From Pycnopodia helianthoides (Eukaryota; Echinodermata; Asteroidea; Forcipulatida; Asteriidae): a stretch of 64,000 nt of DNA. The notes beneath the pieces are model-generated. The model made no database searches and was not told the origin of the DNA. It saw only the letters and a list, made by a program, of their open reading frames with translations. The stretch spans positions 12,032,139-12,096,138 of the forward strand of contig CM063249.1 in the NCBI GenBank assembly GCA_032158295.1, written 5' to 3'. Made by a program: the position numbers and the translations under genes. Shown piece by piece: positions 1 through 12,600 of this stretch (positions within the stretch are counted from its first letter, which is position 1; each line of letters starts with the position of its first letter).

Positions 1-58
1 TGGTTGGTCAACTCACTGGAAAATGTTGCCAAGAGTCGCTGAGAGTAGGAGGGTTATA
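1..58 (-). mobile_element. Truncated family B MITE at the window edge
   Basis: The sequence from TGGTTGGTCAACTCACTGGA to AGTAGGAGGGTT is nearly identical to the terminal part of the element at 11362-11587 and to the reverse complement of 5069-5125. The rest lies before the window, in an upstream MMAB intron. Confidence 0.7.
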
Positions 59-283
59 CAGTGGAATTTCTTACACATGTAACAATTTATGCCACTTGTT
101 CACGTTGTGATTGTAATTTCCTTTTCTTCTCCCCCCCCCCTCCCCTTGTCAGTTTATGCCAACTGATCTATTGGTTTAAACTGCTTTTATATCAAGCCAG
201 TGGCATTTTGTTCACTCAAGTGTTATAACAAAATGTTAAACCTTTTTGTTATCGAAACGTTGTTGAATGTGATTTGATTGCAG

Positions 284-3200
284 ACTTGCAAGAGAGTTTG
301 CCAAAGAAGCGGAGCACACATTTGACTCACAGCTACAGGAGGTATGTAGCATTATAAATTGATGAAAAGGAATGTTTAAAAAAAACTTAATTAACAGTTC
401 TTATGTCTTGAGTGCCTCATGAAAGTCCCTACAAGTCACACTGGAGCCATCTTTGTCATGTACCTTGCGTATCCCTTTAGCATTTATTGTATTGATTCGC
501 ACAAGGATCAGACTATTTTCTCTTGGTGTGGTCCACAGAGAAAGAAGGTTCCTTGGAGAATGCTGGGTGTGTTGTTACCTGTGTGTATCTGCTCTGAGGC
601 AATTTATGCGCACTGCCATTTTAGCTGAAAGGCAAAATTCTCCCTGCCCATTGGTTGATTTTGATAATTTTGCTAGTTGCATGTCACATGATGTTGATAC
701 TCCATTGTACACAACTGACATTCAAGGGCGTGCCTAGCAGTTTACAAATGCAGACAAATGAGTGAAGCATTCTTCAAGTTCTGTCTTGATGGTTTAGTCT
801 CGGTTCAGCCTAGGTGGTCTTTCGGTATTACCGAGCAGTCAAGGTAAGGTATCTGTTCAATACCGAGAGCTGTACAGAACTATCGGCATGTTCGTTTTTA
901 ATTTTCAGGAGAAAGCAGAGGATTATTTAGCGTTCAATTATACATCACAGTACCCCCTGGAGTAGAACAAGTGTATTCACTCATCGGTCGGGTAATTTGA
1001 TTAATTTCTGATTAATTTTTGAATAATTTCTGTAGGTCCAGTGTCTCCTTCAGGATGTTGGGTCCAGTATTGCAACACCCAGGGGCCTTGCATCTCCAAA
1101 TCAGTTGGGTAAGTTGGAATTAGTTAAATCCCCCCCACCCCTAAAAAAAACTTACTTCACCACCTTAAATCAGGATGGGAGGATGGCCTTCAACGTTCAT
1201 TAAATGCAAGTGGTGTTTGAAGCTTTGCTTGGTGTTGAAAGTAAGAAGTAACTATAACTATAAATAGTAGTAAACTTGCGGGTACAACCATTTGTAAAAT
1301 CTCTTTTGGGAGGAGTGTTGGCTCTGAAAAGAGCCGGTTTGGCCTCGACGTTTCGTTCATTAAACGCGTTTAAAAAGTGACCTATGACGACCTCCCCAAG
1401 TTGACCAACAAGGTACTAGGAAGACGGCTACAACCCGCCTGGCACTGTCTGTGACACCCAGAATTGCCCGCCAGCCAAGTCGTCAACGGCTCCACACGCC
1501 TGTTGAAGCACCTAACCCAAAGCTTGCATTTTCAAAATATTTGATGGAGCCCAAGATGTGGTCTCGGACCAAAAGGACCATATTGAGCTCAGTAAGGGCA
1601 TTGGCTTCCACTGTCTTTCGTAAAATTCAAGCCTGTCTTGTGAACGTGTGTAGCTTGCTAAAGGTATTTGATAACAGTGGTACTGAGACATTCATGGGTT
1701 TGTTTTTCCAGAGTTGACGGAATTTAACGAGGTGTGCGTGGTCAAACTGGAGAAGTGGATCAATGAATACACAAAGCTACTGCCTCCGCTCAAGAACTTC
1801 ATCCTGCCGGTAAGATTTGTAGAGTTTTTTTTGGAGGATGGGTTAGAAACAGTGTTGTGGTTTGGGTTTAGTATCGTCACGCCCAATTGTACGATAGAGG
1901 CTATTTGCCAGCATGTTTGTAGGGTTTTGTGTGTTTTAGCAAGTAAGGCTGTATGTACAGTTTTTTTTAAACTGAGTATTGTGAAACATATTTTTCATAG
2001 TTTGGCGTTTCTGAACGGACACGCCAACTTGCAGTACAGACCTTTATCACTCTGTAGCCATCTTTGTCAGATTCCCAACATACACAATGACATTGATCAT
2101 TTAAATTCTTAGTTTATAAAAAAGGCACCAGACTAATTTTCCTTCCCGCCTCATTTTGGCTGCATTGGTGTGAATGGAAGAACAACAAGATGGCTGCCCC
2201 ATAATTAGTTTTCTTTGTCTGTAAACGCTTAGTTTTTACATGTTACCAATGTTCCGGAATATTTATTTATCTAAAAAGCTGCCAATTCTATGATTTTATT
2301 CTTCCATTATGTTCAATTGTTTATTCTTCCTTAATTACATTTTGCATGTCCATTATATGAGGTTTTATTTTGGTATTTTTATTTTAGTCTGGCGGCAAGA
2401 CAGGAGCAGCCCTTCATGTTGCACGAGCAATATGTCGCCGGGCTGAACGAAGGTAACTATTCTAATTGTGATACAGACCTTTCCATTGTTGATAAACAAA
2501 CCGCGCTGGTTGGCATGGACAGCCGAATGTTGGCAAAACATTCAATCCTGTTAACAGACAATGTAACCAAATTCATAACTTTTGCAAATTGTTATTTGAC
2601 ACAAATACATCCCATGGTTAGTTGCCTTGTTTCCGACAAATCCAACAGTATTTTTGAATATTTTGTGTGACATTGTTACAAACTGTGGCTATCTGTTTTT
2701 GCTTTGCATTTATGGCTTTCTATAGTTTTTCAACCTCGGTTGGCAAAAACTTGGGCTGTGATGTTGCAATAGAAAGGTCTATAGGTAGTTGTTGGTTATT
2801 ACAGAGGGAAAAAGCACACTTGACTGAACTGTTTTTCAGAGACCAGTATTGCGGATTATGTCATTATGCAATGATCAAGTTCACAGGAAGACCATTTGTT
2901 GACCAGTGGTCGATATTAATTGGTACTTGCATGTATGCCCCTAAACATATGTTGGGCACCAGGCACAATTGGTGCTCGATATGGGGCAGAGGGTACCCCC
3001 ACCTATTGTGCCTTCATTGTGTGCTTGGAATCTCAAGAATTCTTTTGAGGATTTTTTTTGGGTAGTTCTGTACAAGAGGAAAATAGTGTGTTATAGTATG
3101 GGAACATTGGGACCCTCTGCCCCATATCGGGCAGGCTATAACCAGGCAATATTAAATGGTCATTGTGCAAACTTGGACATTGTTGTGCCTTCTAAACCCT

Positions 3201-4546
3201 AGTTCCCTCCTTAGCCTTATCTGGTAGTGATCGCACAAAAGCCAATTTTGTATTCCTGTATGTAGGATACCATCCTGTATTCCTGGCAATCCATTGTGGG
3301 TTGTTTATGAAATTAATAAAATCACTGAGGTAATGAATTTTCTATGTTGTTTCTCTTCATTAGACTCATCCCACTTCTTCAAAAGGAAGATGTTGACGAA
3401 AATGTCGGCAAATTTATGAACAGGTAAGAATATGATTTCCTTCATGTTTTGACTCTATTCCATCTGTGCTCACCGGGATCACTTTTCTCTTTTTGAGTTT
3501 TCTGCTACCACAGGCCTGGAATAACACGGGGCCTTGGTCTCTGTTGCCCTGGTCTTGGCTTTGGTGCCCCTTCTTAAAGTTTCCTTTAGACTTAAGGGTT
3601 TTCCCAATGGGATTGCCCTTTACAAAATGAAAAATGGCCTTGCACTATCCAAGATGAAAGTTTTAGGGCTGCTACTGTGAGCTGTGCTTAATCTTTTGAT
3701 TCTTTTCTTGCTCTAATCAGCGTCCTAATGAACGCTATTCTAGCAGTAGGTGTTTTTTTTCTAGACTTACTCTGTAATAATGACATCCACATTCAAGTTG
3801 TTGGTTCAGAAAGTCGATATGCTTGCATACATCTACAGAAAAACCTGTTTTTGATTCATGTGTGAATGGGTGCATATGTACACCTACAACCACAATTGTG
3901 ATTGTTATTTCCATTGTATAACATATTTGATGTTTAGTTTTTACCCATTTTCCAGTGGAAATCGAATTTCTATTATTTTTTATTGTGGACAATAAATGCT
4001 ACCTATCTATCTATCTATGTTTGTTAACTGTGTATTAAGGACAAGTGGCTGTGTTGATCTTTACCAATATTTGAATAATTTGTATAAGAGAGTATTTTTG
4101 TTCTAATCAATAGCAAAGTGAGACCCTCGTGTATCTGTGTGTGGACTCTTAGATGAAATTATTTTTATTTACATTTAATTAAAATAGAATGATAGTATTT
4201 TGTTTGTCTTTGTCATGTTAAAAACGTTGTCTGTCCTATGGAAAGTAGAACATTTTTTTTGCTTTACTTTTTTTCAAACATGTTGGCTATGTTATGCATG
4301 CTTTCCACATTGCACCCGTATAATTATAATGCCTACTTAATGTTAATTTACCAGTGTAATTGCTAACGTGGAATAAACGTCCATTGAAATGATACAATTT
4401 TAAAAACTTTGATCACACAATTGGATCTTTTCATCGCCCGCAGATTGAGTGACTACCTTTTCACCTTGGCAAGATATGCCTCTCACTGCGAGGACATTGA
4501 CCCCACAATTTACATCAAAGTGCGGTCACGTAAGCGCAAGAAGTGA
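284..4546 (+). CDS. MMAB: MMAB, cob(I)alamin adenosyltransferase, 3' part (six exons)
   Basis: Exons: 284-341, 1036-1108, 1712-1809, 2388-2452, 3364-3423, 4444-4546 (stop TGA 4544-4546). All junctions are GT-AG and phases agree across all six exons, giving 151 residues. The product transfers adenosyl from ATP to cob(I)alamin in mitochondria, making the cofactor of methylmalonyl-CoA mutase. The visible protein aligns with the C-terminal three fifths of animal MMAB: CLLQDVGSSIATP, then KWINEYTKLLPPL, FILPSGGKTGAALH, RAICRRAERR (the arginine-rich ATP and cobalamin-binding helix) and FMNRLSDYLFTLARYA. The C-terminal tail is short and basic (RKRKK). The N-terminal targeting peptide and roughly 100 residues lie upstream of the window, so no start codon is present. 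The family assignment is very secure from sequence motifs; the function is known from the family. Confidence 0.95.
1320..1335 (-). other. Histone 3' stem-loop-like hairpin (GGCTCT/AGAGCC)
   Basis: On the minus strand the sequence reads GGCTCTTTTCAGAGCC, flanked by AAACC before and AACACT after. The surrounding 80 bp, including GCGGGTACAACCAT, recurs inverted at 20640-20745. It lies in an MMAB intron and no histone gene is nearby. Confidence 0.6.
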
Positions 4547-4831
4547 GCTCAACATGGAGTGTACCTCTTGGAAGTATTGACCAAATTATTTGAAGCGTTT
4601 CGGACAGAGGCAGCTGGGGGGGGGCAGAGATGGATGGGTAACCCTCAATCCATTCACATATTGAGATCGACATTGGTACTATCTAGCTGGAAAAACAGAG
4701 ATCCAAGGAACTGGGCTCAGAGAGGAACAGTTGTTTGATATTTAAATATGAGGGTGTAATCACACAACATATTATACAAATATTGGATGCATGTGAGTGC
4801 ATTGTCGCAGTATGCCATCACAAAGTGATGT

Positions 4832-4882
4832 CTGGACTATTCCATTTCACTCGGCTTTGCCTCGTGAAATGGAATAGTCCAG
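4832..4882. repeat. Foldback hairpin with CTCGGCTTTGCCTCG apex
   Basis: The arms 4832-4850 (CTGGACTATTCCATTTCAC) and 4864-4882 are exact reverse complements of 19 nt around a 13-nt loop. Weaker pairing continues outward. It sits about 290 nt after the MMAB stop and is probably in its 3'UTR. The loop matches the apex of the hairpin at 24029-24164. Confidence 0.85.
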
Positions 4883-5068
4883 ATTTCACGTTGTGATTAT
4901 ATTCTGTGACAAGGCATGAATGCGCTCAATATTTGTTTATGTATGTAACTCTCACACATGTCCTTGTCATTTGAAAAAAATTCACAAGAAACACCAAATA
5001 GACACAGAAAGTCGTTCACCCCGCACTCTCTGAAATTAAAAAAAAATCCCTTTCTGAACATTGTGGAC

Positions 5069-5297
5069 TAACCCTCCTACTCTCAGTGACTCTTGGCAAC
5101 ATTTTCCAGTGAGTTGACCAACCATTTGAAACCATTCGACTGCCAAGGTTGTGTACGGTGGCACAACTGTGCACAGAACGTACTGTGTACTGTGTACATG
5201 CATTCCCTCATGGTATCATATTGCAGGCTGGCATAGTTTATCTATCATTCAAAACCACAGTGAATGGTATTGAATGGTCAGACAGCAAGAGGGCTAA
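5069..5297 (+). mobile_element. MITE-like element, family B (TTAACCCTC termini)
   Basis: This element of about 230 bp starts with AACCCTCCTACTCTCAGTGA and ends AGCAAGAGGGCTAA, short imperfect terminal inverted repeats. A second copy lies inverted at 11362-11587, and the first 58 bases of the window are the end of a third. Diverged or partial copies occur near 25450-25600 and 41386-41490. No transposase is encoded. The multi-copy nature is directly seen; the transposon class is inferred. Confidence 0.75.
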
Positions 5298-6665
5298 TGT
5301 AGACACCAACCTTGTCCCCGTGACACGACCTTGCCTCGACAAACAGGCAGGAACAATGTACTTGGGAAATGTCACTGCACGAAGAGAGTCTCATAATTGT
5401 CCATATGTGGCGTGTATATTACATTTTGGAGCATTGAGGCAGTATACATGTCAAAATAAAGGATGACATGTGACCAGTGTTCCACCAATCAAATGACAAG
5501 GCTCTGTGTTTGCGGTTTAATTGTAGATATATTTTTTAATAATGGGACTAATTTTCTCTGTAATGGTATTTGTTTCATTTAGTGCAAGTACTTATGTTTT
5601 TTAACCTCAACTAAGAGAGACAGTTTTTTGGGCTAGACACCCTCCCAACCCTCCAAAGTTCTGTACTCTATGGTGACTCAAATCCAAAGTGTTTTGGACT
5701 TGGTTGAGATTGGTATGCCCGTTCTGTTGACAGGCCAATTGTTTTAGGGGGGGGGGGGCTTGCAGCACCGTATCCTACAAAGACAGACAACTTGACTAGG
5801 ATTTTATAGGATTGATAATATTGTCGTGTCAGTGCCTAAAATAAAATGTTCATCATCTTTTAAAATTGTTGTATCTTGCATCTTGTTTATAATATCCCAG
5901 ATGTACACACAGCGCCTATAGACGCCGAGATATGACGTTTCTGCACAGTGTGTTATAAACGAAACCAGACAAATAAAAACACACCATATTTTACGATTTG
6001 ATATTTTTGTTTTGTAAAAAATGTTTTAAGTTGTTATTGCTCTCTGGCTTACTCTTATTACAAATAAAGTAAAAGATTATTACTAAAAAGTGCCCTTAAA
6101 GTCAGTGGATACTTTGGGTAATTACTGAAGAAATACATTATCATAAAAACTTACAGCAACTTGATTTCAACAACTAAATCAACATTTCGTCGGCAAGGAA
6201 CCTAATGGTAAACATTTGAAGGGAACTGGTCAATAGTTGTACACATAACACAGCGTTTTGGGTGATTTGCTAAGCATCATTTTTTTTTTTTTTCAAGCAT
6301 TAATAACCAAGGGATGGATATCATTGAAAAAGTACCAACTTTAATGCTGTAGAAACGGTAAAAACTTCAAAAAAATTACATATTTGCTAAACAATTACTT
6401 AGTTACGTTTGTTGTTAAAAATATTGTACATGTAATTAAAAGCTTTATAAAAAATTGTAAAAAAGGCGGATGGGTAATTCTATTGCAAAAAAGAGCCAAC
6501 CTTTCAACCGTTTAATACAAGTTGAAAGTAAAATGACTGTCTCTTTGAGTAATGCTGTGTTGTATTTCAGTTGTAAATAAAAAACAAAGGTGTTTCAATT
6601 CCAACTTGTCTTGTAACTGAACTTCTTGCACAGCTATTGCCTGTAAAGGTTAAGGTAACAGCCTA

Positions 6666-9600
6666 TCATAACTCCTCCTTGTCTGCTTGTAACCCATGGA
6701 TTCTGGAGTCCAGCTCGTCAGCCTCTTTGAACCAGCCACTGTAGACTGCTAGGGGGTCTGAGTTGGTGTGTTTATGGAAGGATACAGGTGATTGATGATC
6801 CAGGAAACCTGTGGCGTAGTCTACTGGCCGAGCCTGTGTTGGGAGAGACAGATTGTTTAGATAATCATAATATAATTAGGGCAGAGCAGTCTAGTGAATC
6901 GGACTCGAGTTCTGATGGCTGAATCATCAGAGTGTGGGATCGAGTCCCAGTCATGACCCTTGAGATAGGCACTTAATCATAATTGCTTCTCTCAACCTAG
7001 GTGTATACATAGGCGAGGGCCAAGAAAGTATCGTGTTGTAACCCCTTTGCGAATATTTATTTGAGAAAGTTTGAGGAATGATCTAAGTATGCCAGATGAA
7101 CAGGGATAATAATAATGTAAAGCACCTTGATCTAGCTACTAGGATATGTGTGCTATATAAGAGCTACGTATTATTATTTTAACACTTGCTATTTATATAC
7201 ACATTGTAGTTTCTCAGGCATATCTAAGGGCACTTTAATTTTACGACTGGTCAGAGCCATTTTGAATGACAAGAGACCCATTTATTTCATAGCTTAGTAA
7301 TAGAGTTCAAAGGTGCTGTGGTGCAATCTGCAGCTAACCATGTTAGAAGCAACAAGGCGAAACCATTCTGACAATAAGTATACCAAGTTCATTCACATAC
7401 ATTACACAACCCACAGGACAAACATCTTTGGTACCATCTGGAGGACAAAGCTAGTATTGCTCTAGGATACGTACAACCATTTGCTTAAAAAGAGGGTAAT
7501 GAAGAACGTCAAACCTACTTGATGGAAGAGTGGTGAATGTGTGATTGGAAGGTCGTATCGTTTGGCGCACATCCCTAGTATCATATCATCAGGATCTTCA
7601 TCCTTGTTGCATTTACACCCAGTAGCCAGGAGATCCTCTATGCCTCTACGACTGAACACCATTCTGGAGATCCAAATGAGACGGAACAATGTTTAGTGGG
7701 TTGAGGGAGAGTTCTGCTCCAAACACACTTCACGTACGTGTAGTGGCCATAAAAATACGTTCAATGGCTCAATTTCTGAAGAGACCAGGGCCCAAATTTC
7801 ATAGAGCTGCTTATTTGTAACAAGTACAAAAAGTAAATAAGTAAAAACAATTTTCCTTAGTAGAATTGGGTTACCAGCCACAATGCCATGCCACATGCAC
7901 CATTTGTGACTGGTCTCCTGCTTTTTTTTTTTGCCCTGGAGCTGTGTATTCAGGCCCAAGGCAAAACAAATACTGTGCAGGCATGTGATTGCTCAAGATT
8001 GTTCAGAATTTCTGGATTTTCTCAAATTTTTCTAGAGCCTATAAAATTTCTTTAAGAAGTGAGAGATTTCGGCTCTAGAATAAGTTCGACCCCGACTCGC
8101 AATTTGAAGGAATTTTCACACTTTTCCAATCTCATCCCTGTCTTGCTTAGCAGAAATGGGTTCAGGCAAACCACCATGGAATGTACAATGTTTATGACTG
8201 GTCCCTGCGAATGTGTATAACAAAAAATGTTTTTCTTAGCACTATTTTCTGCTAATCAGCTGCAGCAAACTTGACCCAGGTGCACAGTCTCGTTCTGTAG
8301 TTACATTTCAGCAATGTTTGTGGAACCAAACAGTTGCCCAAAAATGTTTAAATAAGTGCATGACTTGCACTGTCTATTTTCTACTACCGGTAGTCCTTAC
8401 ACACAAGGTTTTAGCCAGGATTTGGTAAAAGGGTGTCAAAATTTGCTGGAAATTTTAAAAACCGGGTGTCCAACTCGTTCGCTTACATTACACTTACATG
8501 TAAATGACAGATAAAACAGGGTGTCCAAATTTAAAACAGGGTGTCCAAAAGACACCCAGACACCCTCTGGCTAACACTATGCTTACCCGCCTCCCCCAGT
8601 CAGGTAGTCATACCCCCAGCCCAATTTGAGATGTCCATAGCCGTAACGCTCCCCTAAGAAGACTGCCTCCTTGGCATCGTAACAGGATAAGATGCCTCGT
8701 AGCCTGGCAACACTGTCATAAAGAAACACAAACAGAATGCTTGTTCAAATGAGAAGCAATTGCTCTTTGGTACTGTATCGTACGTTAATGATTAGGATTG
8801 TGGAGAATTTGGGACTGTTAGGGTAGGGTTTAAGGAACATTACATAATTGGTTTTTGCTAACAAAACAGTTGCTGGCAGTGTAAGCACTTTATGTAATCC
8901 ACCATATACATAAACTGACAAACCTGTAGAAGTTTGAGATCAATCGGCCATCTGGGTCACGAGAAAATTGTGAAAATCCGATTACAAAATTTGCATAAAA
9001 TCATATAGATTCAACAAATGAATAAAACGCTCACTGAGCGATAAACTCCAATTGGAAAATTAGTTTATTCATTTCTCATCAAATATGGCATTTCAGACAG
9101 AAATATTTCAAGGGATGTTTTCCACTATCATCATCATTAGAGCGTGTAAGTTTTATGTAAATCTGTGATCGAAAAGTATATTTTACAAGTTTTTTTCTTA
9201 CCAATTCTGTAATGTTCCTTTAAGTAAGATAAGAAACTTTGCGTGGTGGGATTACACACTAGTGAGGTTTGTGGAGACACCATGTACATAAATCTCTCTA
9301 TGAGTTGTGATGGTTCTGAAAAGAAGCAGTGGTTTAACAACTCAACGTTTCGATCAGTATGCTCTGGTTGCCTTGATAAAGATGTCGCCGGTTCTTTTCT
9401 TAAACCATGGTTCTTTTCAGAACCACCACAACTCATTTATGGTCTGCAAACCTCACTAGATAGGGTTGGGTTTTAAAAAAAAAATTCTTATATTTACCTG
9501 ATAATAGTGTCATCATCAACTACCACCAGCCAGGGTAGTTGAATATGGCTTGATGACATATGAATGCACAGCTTACACATGGTGGGTGAACAAATATCAA

Positions 9601-12600
9601 CTGCAATAAGAAGTACTACATCTACGGCTTAACCACAGTTTGGCATCTGTGAACATAATAACTACTCACTTCCAAGGCCCAACCTAACTGAATTCTATCT
9701 TTCTAACATGTGCTCACCGAATGTTTGCTAATACCAATGTGGTACAATTGACAACTATTGCAGCTGCTTTCTTAAATCAACTCTTTATGCTTTTATGAGA
9801 CACAGTGGTGTTTCCCGAGTCGGTTCGGATCCAATGAATCTTTGTCCTGAAAACGATGTCTTTAGCCTGTATCAAAATTGGCAGCTGTTGCTGTTGCTAA
9901 GGGCAGCCTATCCTAAATGCATGTTAACGTGGCCATCTTAGGAATCAGTCTTACTTGCAAAAGAGCAAGCTGACTTGTCCGGCTGGCTATTTAATAAAGA
10001 AAAAATCACAATCCTTTAACCCTTGAGCGCCGCTGACGTTCTGAAACGTCCAACTGAGTATCCATCCACAGGCCGCCGACGTTCCCATACGTTCTACTAC
10101 TCGACCAAAAAAAAAAAAAATTGCCCTCTGGATAAAGAATTGCCAAAACGCGACCGGCACTGTAAAGAACCCTTTGAGCGCTGCCGACGTTCTGAAATGT
10201 CCTACTGAGTATCCATCCACAGGCCGCCGACATTCCCTTACGTTCTACTACTCAAAAAAATAATTAAAAAAAATGGCCGGCCTTTGGATACAGAGTTACC
10301 AAAATTAGGCTGGCACTGTAAGGGTTAAGTGTCTTACCTCTCTCAGTATTTGGTACACCTGATGCTATGGTGGGTATACTGTCGTCCTCAACATCACTGA
10401 CATAGATGATATTCTTGGTGTGCCTGCCTAATGTCTGCTGGACAACAGGAACTGTAATCAAATCCATTCAGTCAAAATTTTACTTTAGTCCTCTGTGTCC
10501 TTCGAGTCACAATGGACCTTATGCACATGATGTTATTTGACTAGGGCGCCCTCGGCTAGAGGTCAAAGGAAGGTTGCTCATTGGCTCAATCTCTTCGCTG
10601 CGCATACAAGATGCGCGTTTTCCATTGTTTCATCATCGCTTTACCTCTAAAGAGGCAGCGTGATGTCTTTAAGGCCTAAGGTCCATTGTTGTATTAAATA
10701 TTTGGATTTGGGAGTCTTTTTTACACAAGAAAATGTTAGCAATAACTCATAAAAATTACCTCTATCTTTGTGGAACTTTTCACAAGTTTTGACCACAAAC
10801 AAGATGTCTTCCTTTGGCACAGCATCTCCCTGTTAGATACACCAACATCAAACACGATAGGACAAAACAAAATAGCTTTTTAAACAAGTGAGCAAAACGA
10901 AGACTGGGGAGTTTTCTGGTTAATGTTTCTAGTTTTCCGCTCTTGAGCTGATGGTCCAGGAAAGACTTTGGATAGAGAAGGGATAGGTTTGTAAAGGATT
11001 GCTCAATGACATCAGTGTCATGTATTAGTTTTTAGTGTCAGGACCGGGATCTGAACCCCAACACTCTGATGGCTTAGAAAGATTCACATCATAAGAATAT
11101 GAGTCAACTTACACAGACAGGTACCTCCTTAGGGTGAGCGGTGACACACCCACTGTCCTCGTGTTTCCCAGAGCGTATTGTGTTCATCAACGTTTTCCTG
11201 ATGGCTTCATCTGTCCTGATTTTCATATTGGTCTGGACGTTCCCAGCGCACAGCGACGGTAGATCGGTCAGATTAGTACCGTTTCCATCATTCCAGATGT
11301 AGAATGCTAGCTGTAATATTGACAAAGCAATATAAAGCATTGGTTCAGTTCTAAAATGTCCTTAACCCTCTTGCTGTCTGACCATTCAATACCAATCAAG
11401 TGGTCTTGAATGATAGATAAACTATGCCAGCCTGAAATATGATACCATGAGGGAATGCATGTACACAGTACAGTTAGTTCTGTGCACAGTTGTGCCACCG
11501 CACACAACCTTGGCAGTCGAATGGTTTCAAATGGTTGGTCAACTCACTGGAAAATGTTGCCAAGAGTCACTGACAGTAGGAGGGTTAATATCTCAATTTC
11601 CCTGAGGCCATCATCCCAATAACCTTGGTTGTGTCATTTCGGGAGTCAATGTCCCTGTGTGTTACACAGTGTAGAGAACATTTTAGGCGACCTTCAGGTG
11701 AAGGTACTCACAACTGAGTGCAGAGCACATGGAAAGCTTGAGGTAAACCCTTGTGTTCCAGTTTATTTTATCTACACTACCTATTCAAGTAAAGGGACCC
11801 AAGCCTCATTTCTGAAGGACAAAGCTTATTTGGTGAAGCGTCTGGCTCAGGGACACAAGACTCGTGTAACCAGCTTACTGGCTAGCCTCCTGTTCCCACA
11901 CTCTGTATACAACAGAGCTTGAATAATGCACCCCTCAACCATGATGCTACTCCACACAATTTTCTACATGAAACATCCTGTGAAAAAGTTTGCACTTTAC
12001 CTCATGTTTGATGTCGATGGAAAAATCCATCTTTTGTGTCTCGCTTTTCCATCTGTCGGCAAGGCTTAAAACAAAAACAAAATTCATGCTTTTTAAAAAA
12101 TTGACATTGTATTAGTAGAGCAGAAAATATGCTCAGCAGATAAAATAAAGTTGCTGAGCAGGCACTGGTATCAGGCAAAAAGCCAGGGCGGTGTTCAAGC
12201 TTTATGACTGGTTACCCACTAATTTTTTTGTAAGCATTATTTTTCACCTGAGCAGATTTTGAAATTAAAGTCCTGTTTGTTTACTGCAAAGAACTTTTAA
12301 GTTGTCAAGCGCATCTTGCATTTTTAAAAACCCTCCTACTATCAGCATGTTTCTGGAGACAACCAACCCATACCTCACTATGCCACAACAGTAGCATCCT
12401 AAGACACTCACATGCTGATATAGAGAGTAGAGCCATTGCTCAAAGTGCTTCAATGAGAGTGATAAACTGAGAAGTAACCAGCTGTGCCCAGTTGCAATGG
12501 AATTTGGTTCTCAACCTTGGTCAATTTCTGCAGTGCCAATCTGTGGCACTGATCGACGATACAAATAAAATGACAGGAAAGTGTGGCATGGGTTATTTTT

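Larger units (their letters stand above)
4547..6665. other. MMAB 3'UTR and convergent spacer to B3GLCT
   Basis: This is the tail-to-tail interval between MMAB and B3GLCT. It holds an inverted hairpin (4832-4882), a 230-bp inverted-repeat element (5069-5297), an AATAAA at 5455-5460 that could end the MMAB transcript, and later AATAAA-type signals near 5840 and 6063. The block at about 6090-6360 is a diverged copy of the MITE seen intact at 35029-35417 (shared segment resembling GTAATTACT...ATAAAAACTTAC). I see no coding exon here; the 105-codon open frame at 5149-5466 lies largely over repeat sequence. Confidence 0.6.

Noticed and set aside
9312..9424. A histone gene, suggested by the stem-loop
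   Set aside because: No histone-fold protein is encoded upstream of any of the hairpins; all are inside dispersed repeats.
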